From Allolobophora icterica (Eukaryota > Annelida > Clitellata > Crassiclitellata > Lumbricidae): a DNA stretch of 64,000 nt. Made by a program: the position numbers and the translations under genes. This document shows, piece after piece, positions 1 to 9,856 of this stretch (position 1 is the stretch's first letter; each line of letters opens with the position of its first letter). Where the stretch lies: contig OY744612.1 in assembly GCA_963556255.1 (NCBI GenBank), positions 23,175,232 through 23,239,231 on the forward strand, written 5' to 3'. Below the pieces are notes generated by a model. It saw nothing but the letters and a program-made list of their open reading frames with translations. It was not told where the DNA came from and did not search any database.

Positions 1-726
1 CCGTTTGCTTGGCAGCCTCTACTTTTTGACGTCTGTCATCCTCCATTTTCTGCAATTTTTTATTATTTGTCAAAATCCTCCATTTTTGTTTGCATTCGCA
101 TCTATATACAACGGAAGTGTTAATACGCACTTTACGCAGATCTCAGATCAGATGGACGCTGGTTCTCTGCTGCTGCTGTTGAGGAAAACATATATAGTAT
201 TAGTCTGGCCTAGAAGCAACTTAGGTCAATAATATAAAAAATATCAATCTCCGAAACATATCGACGCCACTAAAGTCGCTTCAGATAGACTATCTAAACA
301 CCAGCGCTATAACAGATACGGCCCGCAAGATCTAGGTTTATTTGGTAAGTTTAGGTGTCTGGTCAGAATCCGTGAAGCCCACGTATAGGCTACGGATCGA
401 GCTAGACGTGGTGCTACGGAGAAAAACTAGGTTAAGTCGACAATTATAGTTAAAATTTTAAGGTAACATATAACGGTAGGCCCTTATTTGTGAATTTTTA
501 GTAGGCCTGCTTCCGTACGTAGACCCACTGGAACCGTACGTGGTTAGCCTAATCCAGGCCCGCCGTTTCCTATGCGTATGGCCTACGTACATTATCAGTA
601 GGCCTAGGCCTATAGGCCTATTGTATTGTATTGTATTCGGATATATTTAAAAAGCGCTTCTAGCGGGAGGGCCATTCAGAAGCGCTCCCAGTGCGAGAGA
701 CCTCGAGAGAAAAAGCAAGTTTTAAG
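1..726. other. No gene recognised
   Basis: AT-rich sequence with short open frames only and many copies of a TAGGCCTA-like motif, dense around 480-630. I see no domain, splice-bounded exon or RNA gene here. Confidence 0.4.
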
Positions 727-1388
727 AAAGATAAAAGAGGAAGAGACGTTATCTGAAAGAATATAGAAGAACGAACGAACGGAGGAAGCTCATGATCATT
801 CCAAAGAGCAGGGCCAATGGAAGCAAAAGACCTAGATTGAGCCAGAGAAGTCCTGACACGGGGAACGCTCGAGGAGGTCCAAACGGTCAGAGGAACGAAG
901 AGGACGAAGAGAAGCAGCAGAGTGAGGGCAATAAATTAGGCCTAAGTCACATAAATATTTCGGAGCGAAACCAAGTTGAGCCTTAGAGACAAGGATGATC
1001 GAGCTGCTGCCTGATATGTTATAACTGTTGGTATGCGGGTTGTCCCTGTTGAAGACAAAAGATAAAAGAGGAAGAGACGTTATCTGAAAGAATATAGAAG
1101 AACGAACGAACGGAGGAAGCTCATGATCATTCCAAAGAGCAGGGCCAATGGAAGCAAAAGACCTAGATTGAGCCAGAGAAGTCCTGACACGGGGAACGCT
1201 CGAGGAGGTCCAAACGGTCAGAGGAACGAAGAGGACGAAGAGAAGCAGCAGAGTGAGGGCAATAAATTAGGCCTAAGTCACATAAATATTTCGGAGCGAA
1301 ACCAAGTTGAGCCTTAGAGACAAGGATGATCGAGCTGCTGCCTGATATGTTATAACTGTTGGTATGCGGGTTGTCCCTGTTGAAGACT
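727..1388. repeat. Direct tandem duplication, 331-bp unit, two copies
   Basis: Positions 727-1057 and 1058-1388 look identical base for base over the stretches I compared, including the end of each copy (GTTGAAGAC). Each copy carries the same 64-codon frame, starting at 792 and 1123, which is basic and polar (rich in K, R, E, Q, N) with no domain I recognise. The unit is 331 bp, not a multiple of three, so the two frames cannot fuse. Near-perfect identity means a very recent duplication or an assembly artefact. Whether the small frame is coding cannot be told from sequence alone. Confidence 0.85.
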
Positions 1389-1924
1389 TCGCATCAACAA
1401 AGGCAACAAATCCGCTGTAGAAAGAGCCCCACTATATATTGGGCGTCCATGGGTCCACCACCCTAAACCGGCTCTGGTTCCTATTAGTAGGTTACTTTAG
1501 CTAAAACTCCTACTGAAAACACCTCTTTTTTGACCAGATCAGTTCAAAAGTTTCCCGTGCCCTCCCCCTCCATATGTCAAACAAAATCGCCGCCAGTGTT
1601 TTCGGCTTAGTCATTTTTTATATAGATTTCCGACCCCTCTGATTCTTTTTTGACAAATCGGACCCTGGCAAGGGCACTGAAGTCCAGTCAAGGAACATGC
1701 TCTAATGAAATTGTCAATTACAAAGTAAACCATTGAGAAGCGCTCACGGCATTCATAAGCGCTCTCGAGATAATTATAGGCCCTACGTAGGCTACGTGTC
1801 TTCAGCTGTAGTGCGCGCTTGTTCATCAAGCCTGTATATTGTATACTCTTGAGTCTTGACGATGGCTAATCATATCTACTGGGAGCCAAACGCATATGTA
1901 GAGGAGCTACATAAATTCGCCGAA
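1389..1924. other. No gene recognised
   Basis: Non-repetitive sequence with only short stop-bounded frames. The phrase CATTCA(T/G)AAGCGCT occurs near 674 and 1750 but I could not extend it into a defined element. Confidence 0.35.
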
Positions 1925-2135
1925 TGCATGAATTAGTAAAAGAATGGATAAATGAATTGATGAATGAATGACTGAGTAACTGAATTGACCGACTGAATGA
2001 ATGAAATGAGTTAAACGAACTAACGGAACGAATTAACAGTTGAACGAAAGATTGAACGAATGTTAATTGTGAAGGGATGAATGGATGAATGACTGGTTGG
2101 ATAAATGTATAATTGGATAAATAAATGAATAACTG
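1925..2135. repeat. Degenerate GAAT/GATT tetranucleotide repeat
   Basis: Imperfect runs of GAATGAAT, GACTGAAT and GATGAATG fill this stretch. The minus-strand frame across it reads as a Ser/Phe/His/Ile-rich low-complexity peptide and is a by-product of the repeat. Confidence 0.7.
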
Positions 2136-2499
2136 TTTTCGTTTCCGTTTTTTTTGCACCAATGAATGAAAACATTTGCTAGAAGAATCTTTGTCAGAAT
2201 TAGGACGCCAGCCGTTTTTTTTTTCGCCAGCAATAAAAGCTTCCACTATAGTCTCGACAGAGAAGTAGAATTGAGTCGGCCTTTCCATTAACTGTTAACT
2301 GTTGATTACTTCTAAGTACGAAACTTTGCTTCACAGAAATAAAGAAGAACTTTTGTTCAGCGTCTCGTTTAGTTTCTGAGTAGCGGCTGTGCTCTTGCGG
2401 CTGTCTCTTCATCGACCCCTTAATTGTGATCTGACACCACATCTATCTTCTTCCTTCTGATCTAGTCTTCCGTCATTCTCCTTCTTATCCCTCGGCTCA

Positions 2500-2681
2500 C
2501 ACACGCACACGCACACACACCCACACACATCTAACACACACACACACACCCACACACACCCACACACACACACCTAACACACACTCACACACACCAACAC
2601 ACCCACACACACACACACACCAACACACACACCCACCCACACACACACACACACTCACACACACACACACACGCACACACA

Positions 2682-2723
<42 letters not shown>

Positions 2724-3062
2724 ACAGCGTAAGGGCTTACTGGGTTTTACGCCACGCCAGGGGCCCACCTGCCAACAAAGGGCTTACGGGGTTTTACGCC
2801 ACGCCAGAGGCCCAGCAGGCCGCTGTCTCACACACACACACCCACACCCCCCCACACACACACACACCACCACCACCACCACCACCACACCACACCACAC
2901 ACACACCACACACACCTACCCACACACACACACACACACCCAAACACACCTACCCACACACACCTACACACACGCACACACACACGCACGCACACACTCA
3001 CCTACGCACCACACACAAGCACACGCACGCACACACACCCATCCACACACACACACACACCA
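2500..3062. repeat. CA-rich compound microsatellite
   Basis: Long runs of (CA)n with CACCCA, CAC and CACCAC variants. They produce an artefactual Cys/Val-only frame on the minus strand. The run is interrupted once by a small hairpin-forming insertion (2721-2829). Confidence 0.95.
2721..2829. mobile_element. 109-bp insertion with inverted ends inside the CA repeat
   Basis: The block begins GAGACAGCG and ends CGCTGTCTC, a perfect 9-bp inverted terminal repeat. Inside it are two direct copies of an AAGGGCTTACNGGGTTTTACG motif (about 2732 and 2776). CA repeats resume directly on both sides, so it looks like a clean insertion. It is a very short non-autonomous element or a hairpin-forming sequence; the family is unknown. 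Confidence 0.55.
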
Positions 3063-3687
3063 CACCATACCGATAACACAGAGCCAAGTGCAGCCGGAAC
3101 CTGCATCAGAATCCATCCCATCTCCCATCAGACGGACAACTAGTCGCCAGCAAATCCACTGGCACCTGTAGAAACACAGTAAAACAACGAAGGTTATTTA
3201 TTAAACGTTACGACAGATAAATAGTATCATAAAGGCAAGAATAAAATACAATTCTCTTTCTGGGAGGAGGGCCTATTTGTCGGCATCGGCGGGCATCGCA
3301 CTGATATACATCAGGAAGCAGTATGTACCAATGTCCCAGTCTAGAGTCAACCAGATCAGCTATCGTTGCGCTATTTCTACTTGTGGAGACATGCAGGTGC
3401 CGCGCTTCTGTATTTCAACTCAAGCCCATTGTATCTAGGAACAGTCTTCAGCTTACATACAATGTGCTGGTGCATTTAGCTTCGTCGAGGAAACATTTTC
3501 AAAATGTCTTAAAATGCACTTGAATATCTAGATGAGTTAGGTAGTCATGCGTGAGGTAGCCGACTTAAAAGGCGCTATATTAAGTGGCCTATACAAACAA
3601 AGAAACAACAATACACACACACACACACACATACACACACACACATACATAAATACATGCACTTCTTGGCCGACTGTATAAGCAATC
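3063..3687. other. No gene recognised; short CA run at 3610-3650
   Basis: Only short frames without domain signature, plus a small CA/CATA microsatellite at 3610-3650 just before the gap-flanking duplication. Confidence 0.35.
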
Positions 3688-3816
3688 ATGTCCTACCTTC
3701 TTGCTGAGCTTTTCCAGAGGTATCAGTGAGCTGATGCGACAGACCAATGGAGAATACCACAACGTTATCGTAGGCCCTACATCAACAGAACGTTTCTTAG
3801 ATAAGAGACCATCACC

Positions 3817-4016
3817 NNNNNNNNNNNNNNNNNNNNNNNNNNNNNNNNNNNNNNNNNNNNNNNNNNNNNNNNNNNNNNNNNNNNNNNNNNNNNNNNNNNN
3901 NNNNNNNNNNNNNNNNNNNNNNNNNNNNNNNNNNNNNNNNNNNNNNNNNNNNNNNNNNNNNNNNNNNNNNNNNNNNNNNNNNNNNNNNNNNNNNNNNNNN
4001 NNNNNNNNNNNNNNNN
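3817..4016. other. Assembly gap (200 N)
   Basis: Exactly 200 undefined bases. The length is a placeholder, so true spacing is unknown. Confidence 0.98.
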
Positions 4017-4042
4017 CTAGTTGAGTATTATTCATGTCCTAC

Positions 4043-4164
4043 CTTCTATGCTGAGCTTTTCCAGAGGTATCAGTGAGCTGATGCGACAGACCAATGGAGA
4101 ATACCACAACGTTATCGTAGGCCTCTACATCAACAGAACGTTTCTTAGATAAGAGACCATCACC
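4043..4164 (-). CDS. Candidate internal exon, VWA-like fragment
   Basis: On the minus strand this open stretch is bounded by a good acceptor (TTTTTCAG before 4164) and a donor (GTAGGA after 4043). It encodes about 40 residues including YDNVVVFSIGL, which resembles the strand-plus-loop following the metal-binding region of von Willebrand factor A domains. A near copy lies beyond the gap at 3700-3816. I see no neighbouring exons, so the parent gene cannot be named; it could be a stray exon or pseudo-exon. The VWA call rests on one short hydrophobic motif. Confidence 0.3.
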
Positions 4165-4224
4165 CTGAAAAATATCAATGCAGAATGTTGAAGTTAGAAG
4201 AAGAAAAGGGAGGAGGTGGAGAAG

Positions 4225-4514
4225 CATAGGCGTAAATTTGTGGGGGGTACGAGGGGTACCCGTACCCCCACTTTTTGGACTGGGGGGTACTGTACCTCCC
4301 ACTTTTTAAACAATGTCAATCAATATTTTTGTTATTGTGCCTCCCAAAGAATGCAGTATCCGCCAAAGTGCGAAAGTTCTTAGCTACACAGGTAAATCGA
4401 GAGCCAAAATTAATGAGAATACTGACAGAGAATAATAATATGGCCACCCTGCGAAAAGCGAAAGTGGAGAAGAAATGGTACCTCCCCACTTTTTAGACTA
4501 AAGTTACGCCTCTG
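4225..4514. mobile_element. hAT-like MITE, family A copy 1
   Basis: Ends are inverted (CATAGGCGTAAATTT on the left, AAAGTTACGCCTCTG on the right) and flanked by the 8-bp duplication TGGAGAAG (4217-4224 and 4515-4522). The interior is rich in GGTACC and CCCCCACTTTTT. A related copy is at 39492-39689. No coding capacity. Confidence 0.85.
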
Positions 4515-4765
4515 TGGAGAAGGAGGATAAGAAGGATAAGAAGGAGGAGGAGGAGGTAGAGGAGGAGGAGGAGGATAAAGAGGGGCAAGATGAGGACGAG
4601 TACGAGTTGAAGGAGGAGGAAGAGTAGGAAGGAGGAGGAGGGTGAGAGAGGCGAATAAGAAAGAGAAGAGGAGAGGAGAAATAGGAGAAGAAAGGAGAGA
4701 AGGAGGAGGAGTAGAAGAGGAGGAGGAGCAGAAAGAGGAGGAGGAAAGAGAAAGGAGAAGACGAA
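4515..4765. repeat. Purine-rich GGA/GAA low-complexity tract
   Basis: Irregular AGG/AGA repeats with a strongly asymmetric purine strand. The Glu/Arg/Lys-rich frame across 4642-4836 is explained by this composition. Confidence 0.8.
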
Positions 4766-5539
4766 GAAGAGCAGTCCCTTACGCTAGCTTGAGAGGAAGC
4801 TATGGATATGAAGTGTTAGCGACTTCAGTTTCTTAGCCTCAGCATATGAGGACGACGCCAGTGCTCTCCCTCGCCGTCTGATTATTAGCACAGACAGTGT
4901 AGGTCATAATTGCATCTAGTGTAGAGATTGTTTTGTTAAGGCCGGCTCTGACACAACTAAGGTCTTTATATTCTGGAAAACTAACAGTTTAAGTCTCACC
5001 CTAAGGTGTGCAGTTTTCGTTCTCAGAAGTAGGCCTAGTAGGTTTTCGTTTTCACGATGAGTAGCGGTTTTGTTATCATCATCGTAGTATAGGTCGACTG
5101 ATGAAGGGATGGAGGACTGGAGCGATGGAGGACTGGAGGGATGGAGGACTTGGAAGGAAGTAGTACGTTCACGTGTCAACTCAGGGAGGATTTCGACCGT
5201 TAGTTCGCAAAGGTTGCATGGTTCGGCTAAATCGGCTTTTCGCACCATGGCTATATAGACCTAAGTTTTCTTTTTCCAGCGGAGTAGGAACTTTCTTCTT
5301 ACAATTGGTAAGTTTCACTTTTATCGGAGTAGACATTTTCTTCTTACACATATGGTTCTTCCTTTAAAAAGAGCATTTTCTTCTAATTTTTTGGTAAATG
5401 TTCATAGGCCGGAATGTCAGTAGGCTATATATCAGCTTTGCATTGGACGTGCAAATAGAAGAATCAGAAGGCGATTATAGCCTACGCAGGATATCTTCAT
5501 ATCGCCTCCATTGACAACAGGCTGAATACAGAGTTGATC
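4766..5539. other. No gene recognised; short GGATGGAGGACT repeat at 5104-5155
   Basis: Three imperfect copies of GGATGGAGGACTGGAG lie near 5110-5150. The remaining frames are short and featureless. Confidence 0.35.
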
Positions 5540-6180
5540 TGTTCACGACGAACAGAACTTTCCATTTCAGTAGACGATTCGTTGCTTGATTTTGGTAGAG
5601 AGCAGTTTTCAACGGATCACAGTGCATGTTCAACAGAGATTTCCTATATACAGATGAAGCGCTAACAAAGTCAGTTTCAGCTGAGTCGGTTTTCTGTTTT
5701 TCGGTTTTCAACGTTTGGTTAAGTTTATTTTCAGCGTCTGGTTGAGTTCATTTTAAGTTGGACTCTTCCTTCAACAGACGAGAGCTTTTATTTGAGCAGA
5801 CGATCGAGTTTCTTTCAGCAGACAATCGAGTTTCTTTGAGCGGACGACCCCAAACATAGCGGCCCGTCTGAAAGTTGAAACGAATGAAATTCTATTGCGT
5901 TATAACATTGTCTAAAACTGAGTTATAGGCCTACATATTGAAGAGATCGAACTAAAGTACCCAAGTTATGTATAGAAAGGCGAGGTAAGATGAGATACGG
6001 TGTAGCAGGATAAGGTAAGATAGGGCCTAACGATCCGAGGCATTTTAAAGTAAGATTAGGTAAGGTACACTAAGCCAAGTTAAGCTTAAGTGAAGTAAGG
6101 TAAAGTAGGCCTAATACTAAAGTAAGGTAAGATTATAGTAAAGTTAAGTGCTGCAAGGAGAGTCAAGTTAAAGTGAGACA
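5540..6180. repeat. Two degenerate minisatellite patches
   Basis: Around 5620-5850 a unit like TTCAACAGACGATCGAGTTTC recurs with much divergence. Around 5975-6170 there are repeated AAGGTAAGAT-type units. They resemble the better ordered array at 6265-6770 in carrying CAG- or GTAAG-like words. Confidence 0.45.
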
Positions 6181-6264
6181 TGGAAATTAGGCTTATTAAA
6201 TGCTTCATACCAATCCTCTGTCGCCCGATGACAGTTTCTGTGAGCAGGTCGCCCTTCACCCTTC

Positions 6265-6772
6265 TTTCCAACAGGTGAGAATTTGTTTCACATGTCAGGC
6301 GACAGTTCCTTCAACAGGTGAGACGTTTTGACGAGGCGAATGTAGGGCTACTTGCAACAGGTGAGAATTTGTTTGACTAGGAGACTGTTCTTGCAACAGG
6401 TGAGAATTTGTTTCACAGGCGACAGTTTTCAACAGGTGAGGCGTTTTTGACGAGGAGACTGATCTCCCAGCAGGTGAAAATATGATTGAATAGGCGATAG
6501 TTCTTTCAATAGGTGAGACGCTTATGATGAGCGAATGTACTTTCAACAGGTGAGAATTTGTTTGACTAGGAGATTGTTCTTCCAACAGGTGAGAATTTGT
6601 TGGACTAGGCGACTGTTCTTTAAACAGATGAGAATTTGTGAGAATTGTTTGAAGAGGAGACTGTTCTTCCAATAGGTGAGAATTGTTTCACTACGTGACT
6701 GCTCGTTCAGCAGGTGAGAATTTGTGAGAATTGTTTGATGAGTCGACTGTTCTTCCAACAGGTTAGAATTAT
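6265..6772. repeat. Minisatellite of about 13 units carrying CAG/GTGAG
   Basis: Units of roughly 37-46 bp repeat from 6265 to 6772; each has the core TTCTTCCAACAGGTGAGAAT or a variant. Because many units are 39 bp, the minus strand keeps a 13-residue repeat open (pattern EEQSPSQTNSHLL), giving frames at 6295-6672 and 6543-6785. Those frames are broken between units of other length. I treat it as a non-coding minisatellite, though a repetitive protein cannot be excluded. Confidence 0.75.
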
Positions 6773-6785
6773 ATACACGTGGCAT

Positions 6786-7253
6786 AGGCGTATATTAATC
6801 ATATCGAAACTTCACGCATAATAGACTGCAAGATTTAAAGTTCATTATTCACTTCATCAAATGCAGCAAATTGTCTTCTAATTAGCTGGGCAAATTTACT
6901 TAAACAAATTTAACATTAATAATGAATTTTTTTATTTAGGGACGAGCATGGTTAGGCCTACGGTCTTATAACAAGATTCAGGTCTAACTAAACAAAATTT
7001 ACCCGACAACGAAGTCATTCTATTTCACACTTCACTCAAACGATGGTCTCGTTTCTTCTAAATGTTTCGCTAAAAACTATAATTATAGGCCTAATACGTT
7101 TATTGTTTTACCTTGTCGAAATTCTGCGTCTAAAGTTCGTCAATTTTCAGCAAGAAAAAGAATCAATATGGGCAGAATCTATATATTACCACATATATTA
7201 AATTATTGAATTACTAACTCTATTTGATATTACCGAAAGCTTGGAACATTTGC
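6786..7253. other. No gene recognised
   Basis: AT-rich sequence without long frames, repeats or RNA signature. Confidence 0.35.
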
Positions 7254-7370
7254 CGGTTACTGTGGCAACGGATTTGACGTCATCACGTGTGTTTGTTTCT
7301 CTAGTATGACGTCACAGCCATTAGCCAATCATGTTATTTGATTTTTATCACGTGCAACATACATCCAATC
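7254..7370. promoter_or_regulatory. Compact promoter-like cluster: X box, CREs, E boxes, CCAAT
   Basis: Within 117 bp are an RFX-type X-box-like palindrome (GTTACTGTGGCAAC, 7256-7269), CRE TGACGTCA at 7275-7282 and again at 7307-7314, E boxes CACGTG at 7284-7289 and 7349-7354, and CCAAT at 7325-7329 and 7365-7369. The order X box, CRE, CCAAT matches the RFX/CREB/NF-Y module known from animal promoters. A consensus donor GTAAGTAT follows at 7442, so a non-coding first exon ending there is possible on the plus strand. The regulated gene is not identified; the site could also drive leftward. Confidence 0.5.
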
Positions 7371-7768
7371 ATGCTCTAGGCTGCGTTCGATCCGCTGGTT
7401 GACTGCTTTGCCGCTCATTGGTGCATAACGCTATCTAATTCAGTAAGTATGTACGCAAGAGAGTAAATGTTACTTATAGGGACGCTGAAGACAATGCAGA
7501 GCTGCAGACGAGTTGATGTACTGAGAAGGTCGTTCACTGTTTCATAAATAATTAATAAGTTGAAGAGCTGCAGAGGCCACATCCGGCTATGTATGGGTCA
7601 TCCACTAAGGACGTCCGCAACGATGTGGATAAGGGGACCGGATTTATCTCCAATGCGGGCGTCCGCACCTAAAATTGATACTCAAAGCTCTTTCGTTAGA
7701 CGCCAACTTCAGTCAGAAAGCGATTTTTTATCCATACTGCATTGAATTTAGTTCAAGACTCTCTAAGT
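7371..7768. other. No coding exon recognised downstream of the promoter-like cluster
   Basis: The donor-like GTAAGTAT lies at 7442. Around 7587-7670 there is a GGGTCATCCA...GACGTCCGC phrase similar to the element at 57983-58409, perhaps a decayed relative. Confidence 0.3.
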
Positions 7769-8151
7769 CAGTGGTTCTTAACCTTTTCAAGGGAGCCGAA
7801 CCCCAAGCAAAATCCATGACCACTCACCGAACCCCTCAAGTTTTAACAATACTTTTTTTAACTAATGGAAACAAAAGGAAATAAAAAATTGTACCAAAAT
7901 GTGATACCATATTAATACATTCAATACAATACATGAACTACTAACAGTTAACTAACCGAACCAACACTACCAATTGCACCTTAATGTGTCCTTTGTTGTT
8001 GCCGTTTGGAAACAATGTGAGAAATGCGTGGCTCTGTTTCACTGACCCTGAATATATGTAGGCCCTATATATTTCAGAGGACCTTTGCCGAACCCCTGGC
8101 ACTGGACACCGAACCCCAGGGGTTCGGTCGAACACTGGTTAAGAAACACTG
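7769..8151. mobile_element. hAT-like MITE (CAGTGGTTCTTAACC ends)
   Basis: Inverted ends CAGTGGTTCTTAACC and GGTTAAGAAACACTG are flanked by the perfect 8-bp duplication CTCTAAGT (7761-7768, 8152-8159). The ends match the style of hAT/Charlie-type non-autonomous elements. No coding capacity. Confidence 0.9.
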
Positions 8152-8602
8152 CTCTAAGTGCTGGACGTAGCAGTATGAAATACCCCCCCCCCAATACATT
8201 AAGCCCTGCACGATCAACAGAGTAGCCTAATCTAGGACTGCCTTAGTACCCTTTTGCAGTGTGAACGCCACAAATGGGGTCCTGAGTCCTGACGGTCGGC
8301 GCCAAACGCGGACAAAGGGAAGAGTCCCGTTAGCTACATTGGCAAGGGGCTTCTAGGCTGCGTCCTATGCATAGGCCTACACCTCTGTGTAAGAGAGCAT
8401 GCGGATCGCCTCCCGAATGTGGCTTATTTAAGAGATTTAAATCTCGGGCTACCACGGTCCCGTACACTCCGTACACGGGGACCTTAACATGGCGTGGTGC
8501 CTATTCAAACGGGTAGCGTTGGTGGAGGATCTCACCCGATCAATTCTTTTAAAAATGAGCAGGGTCGAGGCCATCCGGGCCTACGGACGCTATATAAAAG
8601 GC
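8152..8602. other. No gene recognised
   Basis: Short frames only, up to the edge of the giant transposon. Confidence 0.35.
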
Positions 8603-8616
8603 GTGTAGGCATTGCC

Positions 8617-8916
8617 GGCCTTAGGGGCGTGCGAACCGTGCGGTCGCACGGGGCCCGCAACTTAAGGGGGCCCGAAAATGTCACAGAAAATTAACACGAA
8701 CAAGACAACCTAATAGTAATTATTATAGTTTGCCAATAAAATAAACGACAACTTCCTCTTTATCCAGAATGCTGGTGTATAGCTAAATTTGACTTGTTTT
8801 ACTTGTTAACAATTAATGTACTAAAATAAAAATGATTAGCAATGAAAAACAATTTGACTTGTGTCATGGGGCCCGTACAGTATAGTCTGCACGGAGCCCG
8901 AAATATCCTAAGGCCG
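8617..8916. mobile_element. MITE inside the left end of the giant transposon
   Basis: Inverted ends GGCCTTAGGGGC and, on the right, ATCCTAAGGCC bound about 300 bp containing GGGGCCCG motifs near both ends. It interrupts the giant element's terminal repeat between GCCGG and CCGGTGTAG, so it inserted later. Exact ends and target duplication (possibly CCGG) are ambiguous because CCGG is shared by both elements. Confidence 0.55.
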
Positions 8917-8941
8917 GTGTAGTAGGCTGAATAGACTCCTC

Positions 8942-9667
8942 TGTCGCAATCGAAGGTCGCCCTGTCGTGTGTTTGCCGTGTGTTGATGTCGACCCTCGAT
9001 TGCTTGTTCTTTTACTTGCACTTTTATTTAACGTGCCTAACTTTTCTATAGAAGATTCACGACGAACTTTGTTTAATTAATAAATGAATTTAATTAAAGA
9101 AACAAATATATATACACTAACTCTACGGGAACTTCCACGTAGTATTAAAGCGTTTAGATATTAAATCGGACTATCTCAAATGTTGCTTCGTACAGCCTAA
9201 CTACAGATCGTTCTTTCGCGTCAGTCTCTGAATCTGACGGACTATACTCTGCCGCCCCGCTGGTCGTTCCTCCCGATGTTTCTCGCTCGACCGATGTTCA
9301 CACGTCGCGTTCGTCAGCAGTACAAGTCCCGTGTTCTCCGTTCCCTTCTGTTAAGTAGGAACTCCAGCGTGCATCAGTCAGCCCCCCTCCCCACGTCAAG
9401 CTATCGTCAATTAGTGTCAGATTGCTCCTCGATACGCGGGTCGTCGCTCGCCTGCAGCGCGGGCGGTGTCTGGTTACACCATAGCCGCGAGGTGTCCTAT
9501 TACACCTTGGCTGTGTGGTGTCCGATTACACCTGGGCCTCGCTGCCTTCATTGTTGCCCCAGTGGAGACTGGCTTTCGTCCGTCATCATCCTATCTCGAC
9601 CGGCAACGACGCTTACATCATAATGATGATGCCATCTCGTCGTTGTTGTCGATCTCCTCACGCGACA
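8942..9667 (-). repeat. 3' LTR of the Gmr1-like element
   Basis: 726 bp, TG...CA ends with a 6-bp terminal inverted repeat (TGTCGC/GCGACA). Nearly identical to 13599-14324. Short frames inside both LTRs are duplicates of each other and not genes. Confidence 0.95.
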
Positions 9668-9678
9668 CCTCCCTTCCC
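9668..9678 (-). promoter_or_regulatory. Polypurine tract
   Basis: Read on the minus strand, GGGAAGGGAGG abuts the 3' LTR. This is the expected site of plus-strand primer formation. Confidence 0.75.
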
Positions 9679-9856
9679 GGGGAGGACAAAGCCAGTCATT
9701 GGTTCGCCTCCCGGCTGAGAATGATGTCGTTCCCTCCATCGATTTCCTCCAGACCATGTCCTCGTCGTTCCCATGAAAATACAAAATATCAGCACAGTTA
9801 GAAATATATTTACAGTTGTCGCGGTGCCTTACATGGTAGTCCGCCTTCTTCCTCAA

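Larger units (their letters stand above)
3688..4164. repeat. About 130-bp block duplicated either side of an assembly gap
   Basis: Sequence 3688-3816 recurs almost unchanged at 4034-4164, differing by a few bases and one or two indels. The 200 N at 3817-4016 lie between them. A scaffold gap of conventional size flanked by near-identical sequence is what overlapping contigs or two haplotypes placed side by side would give. A true local duplication is also possible. Confidence 0.8.

Noticed and set aside
2497..2718. Cys/Val-only open frame on the minus strand
   Set aside because: It is the translation of a CA microsatellite.
4642..4836. Glu/Arg-rich 64-codon frame
   Set aside because: It follows from the GGA/GAA purine tract and has no domain.
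9276..9623. 115-codon frame repeated at 13933
   Set aside because: It lies in both LTRs of the Gmr1-like element and on the strand opposite to transcription; duplicated because the LTRs are.
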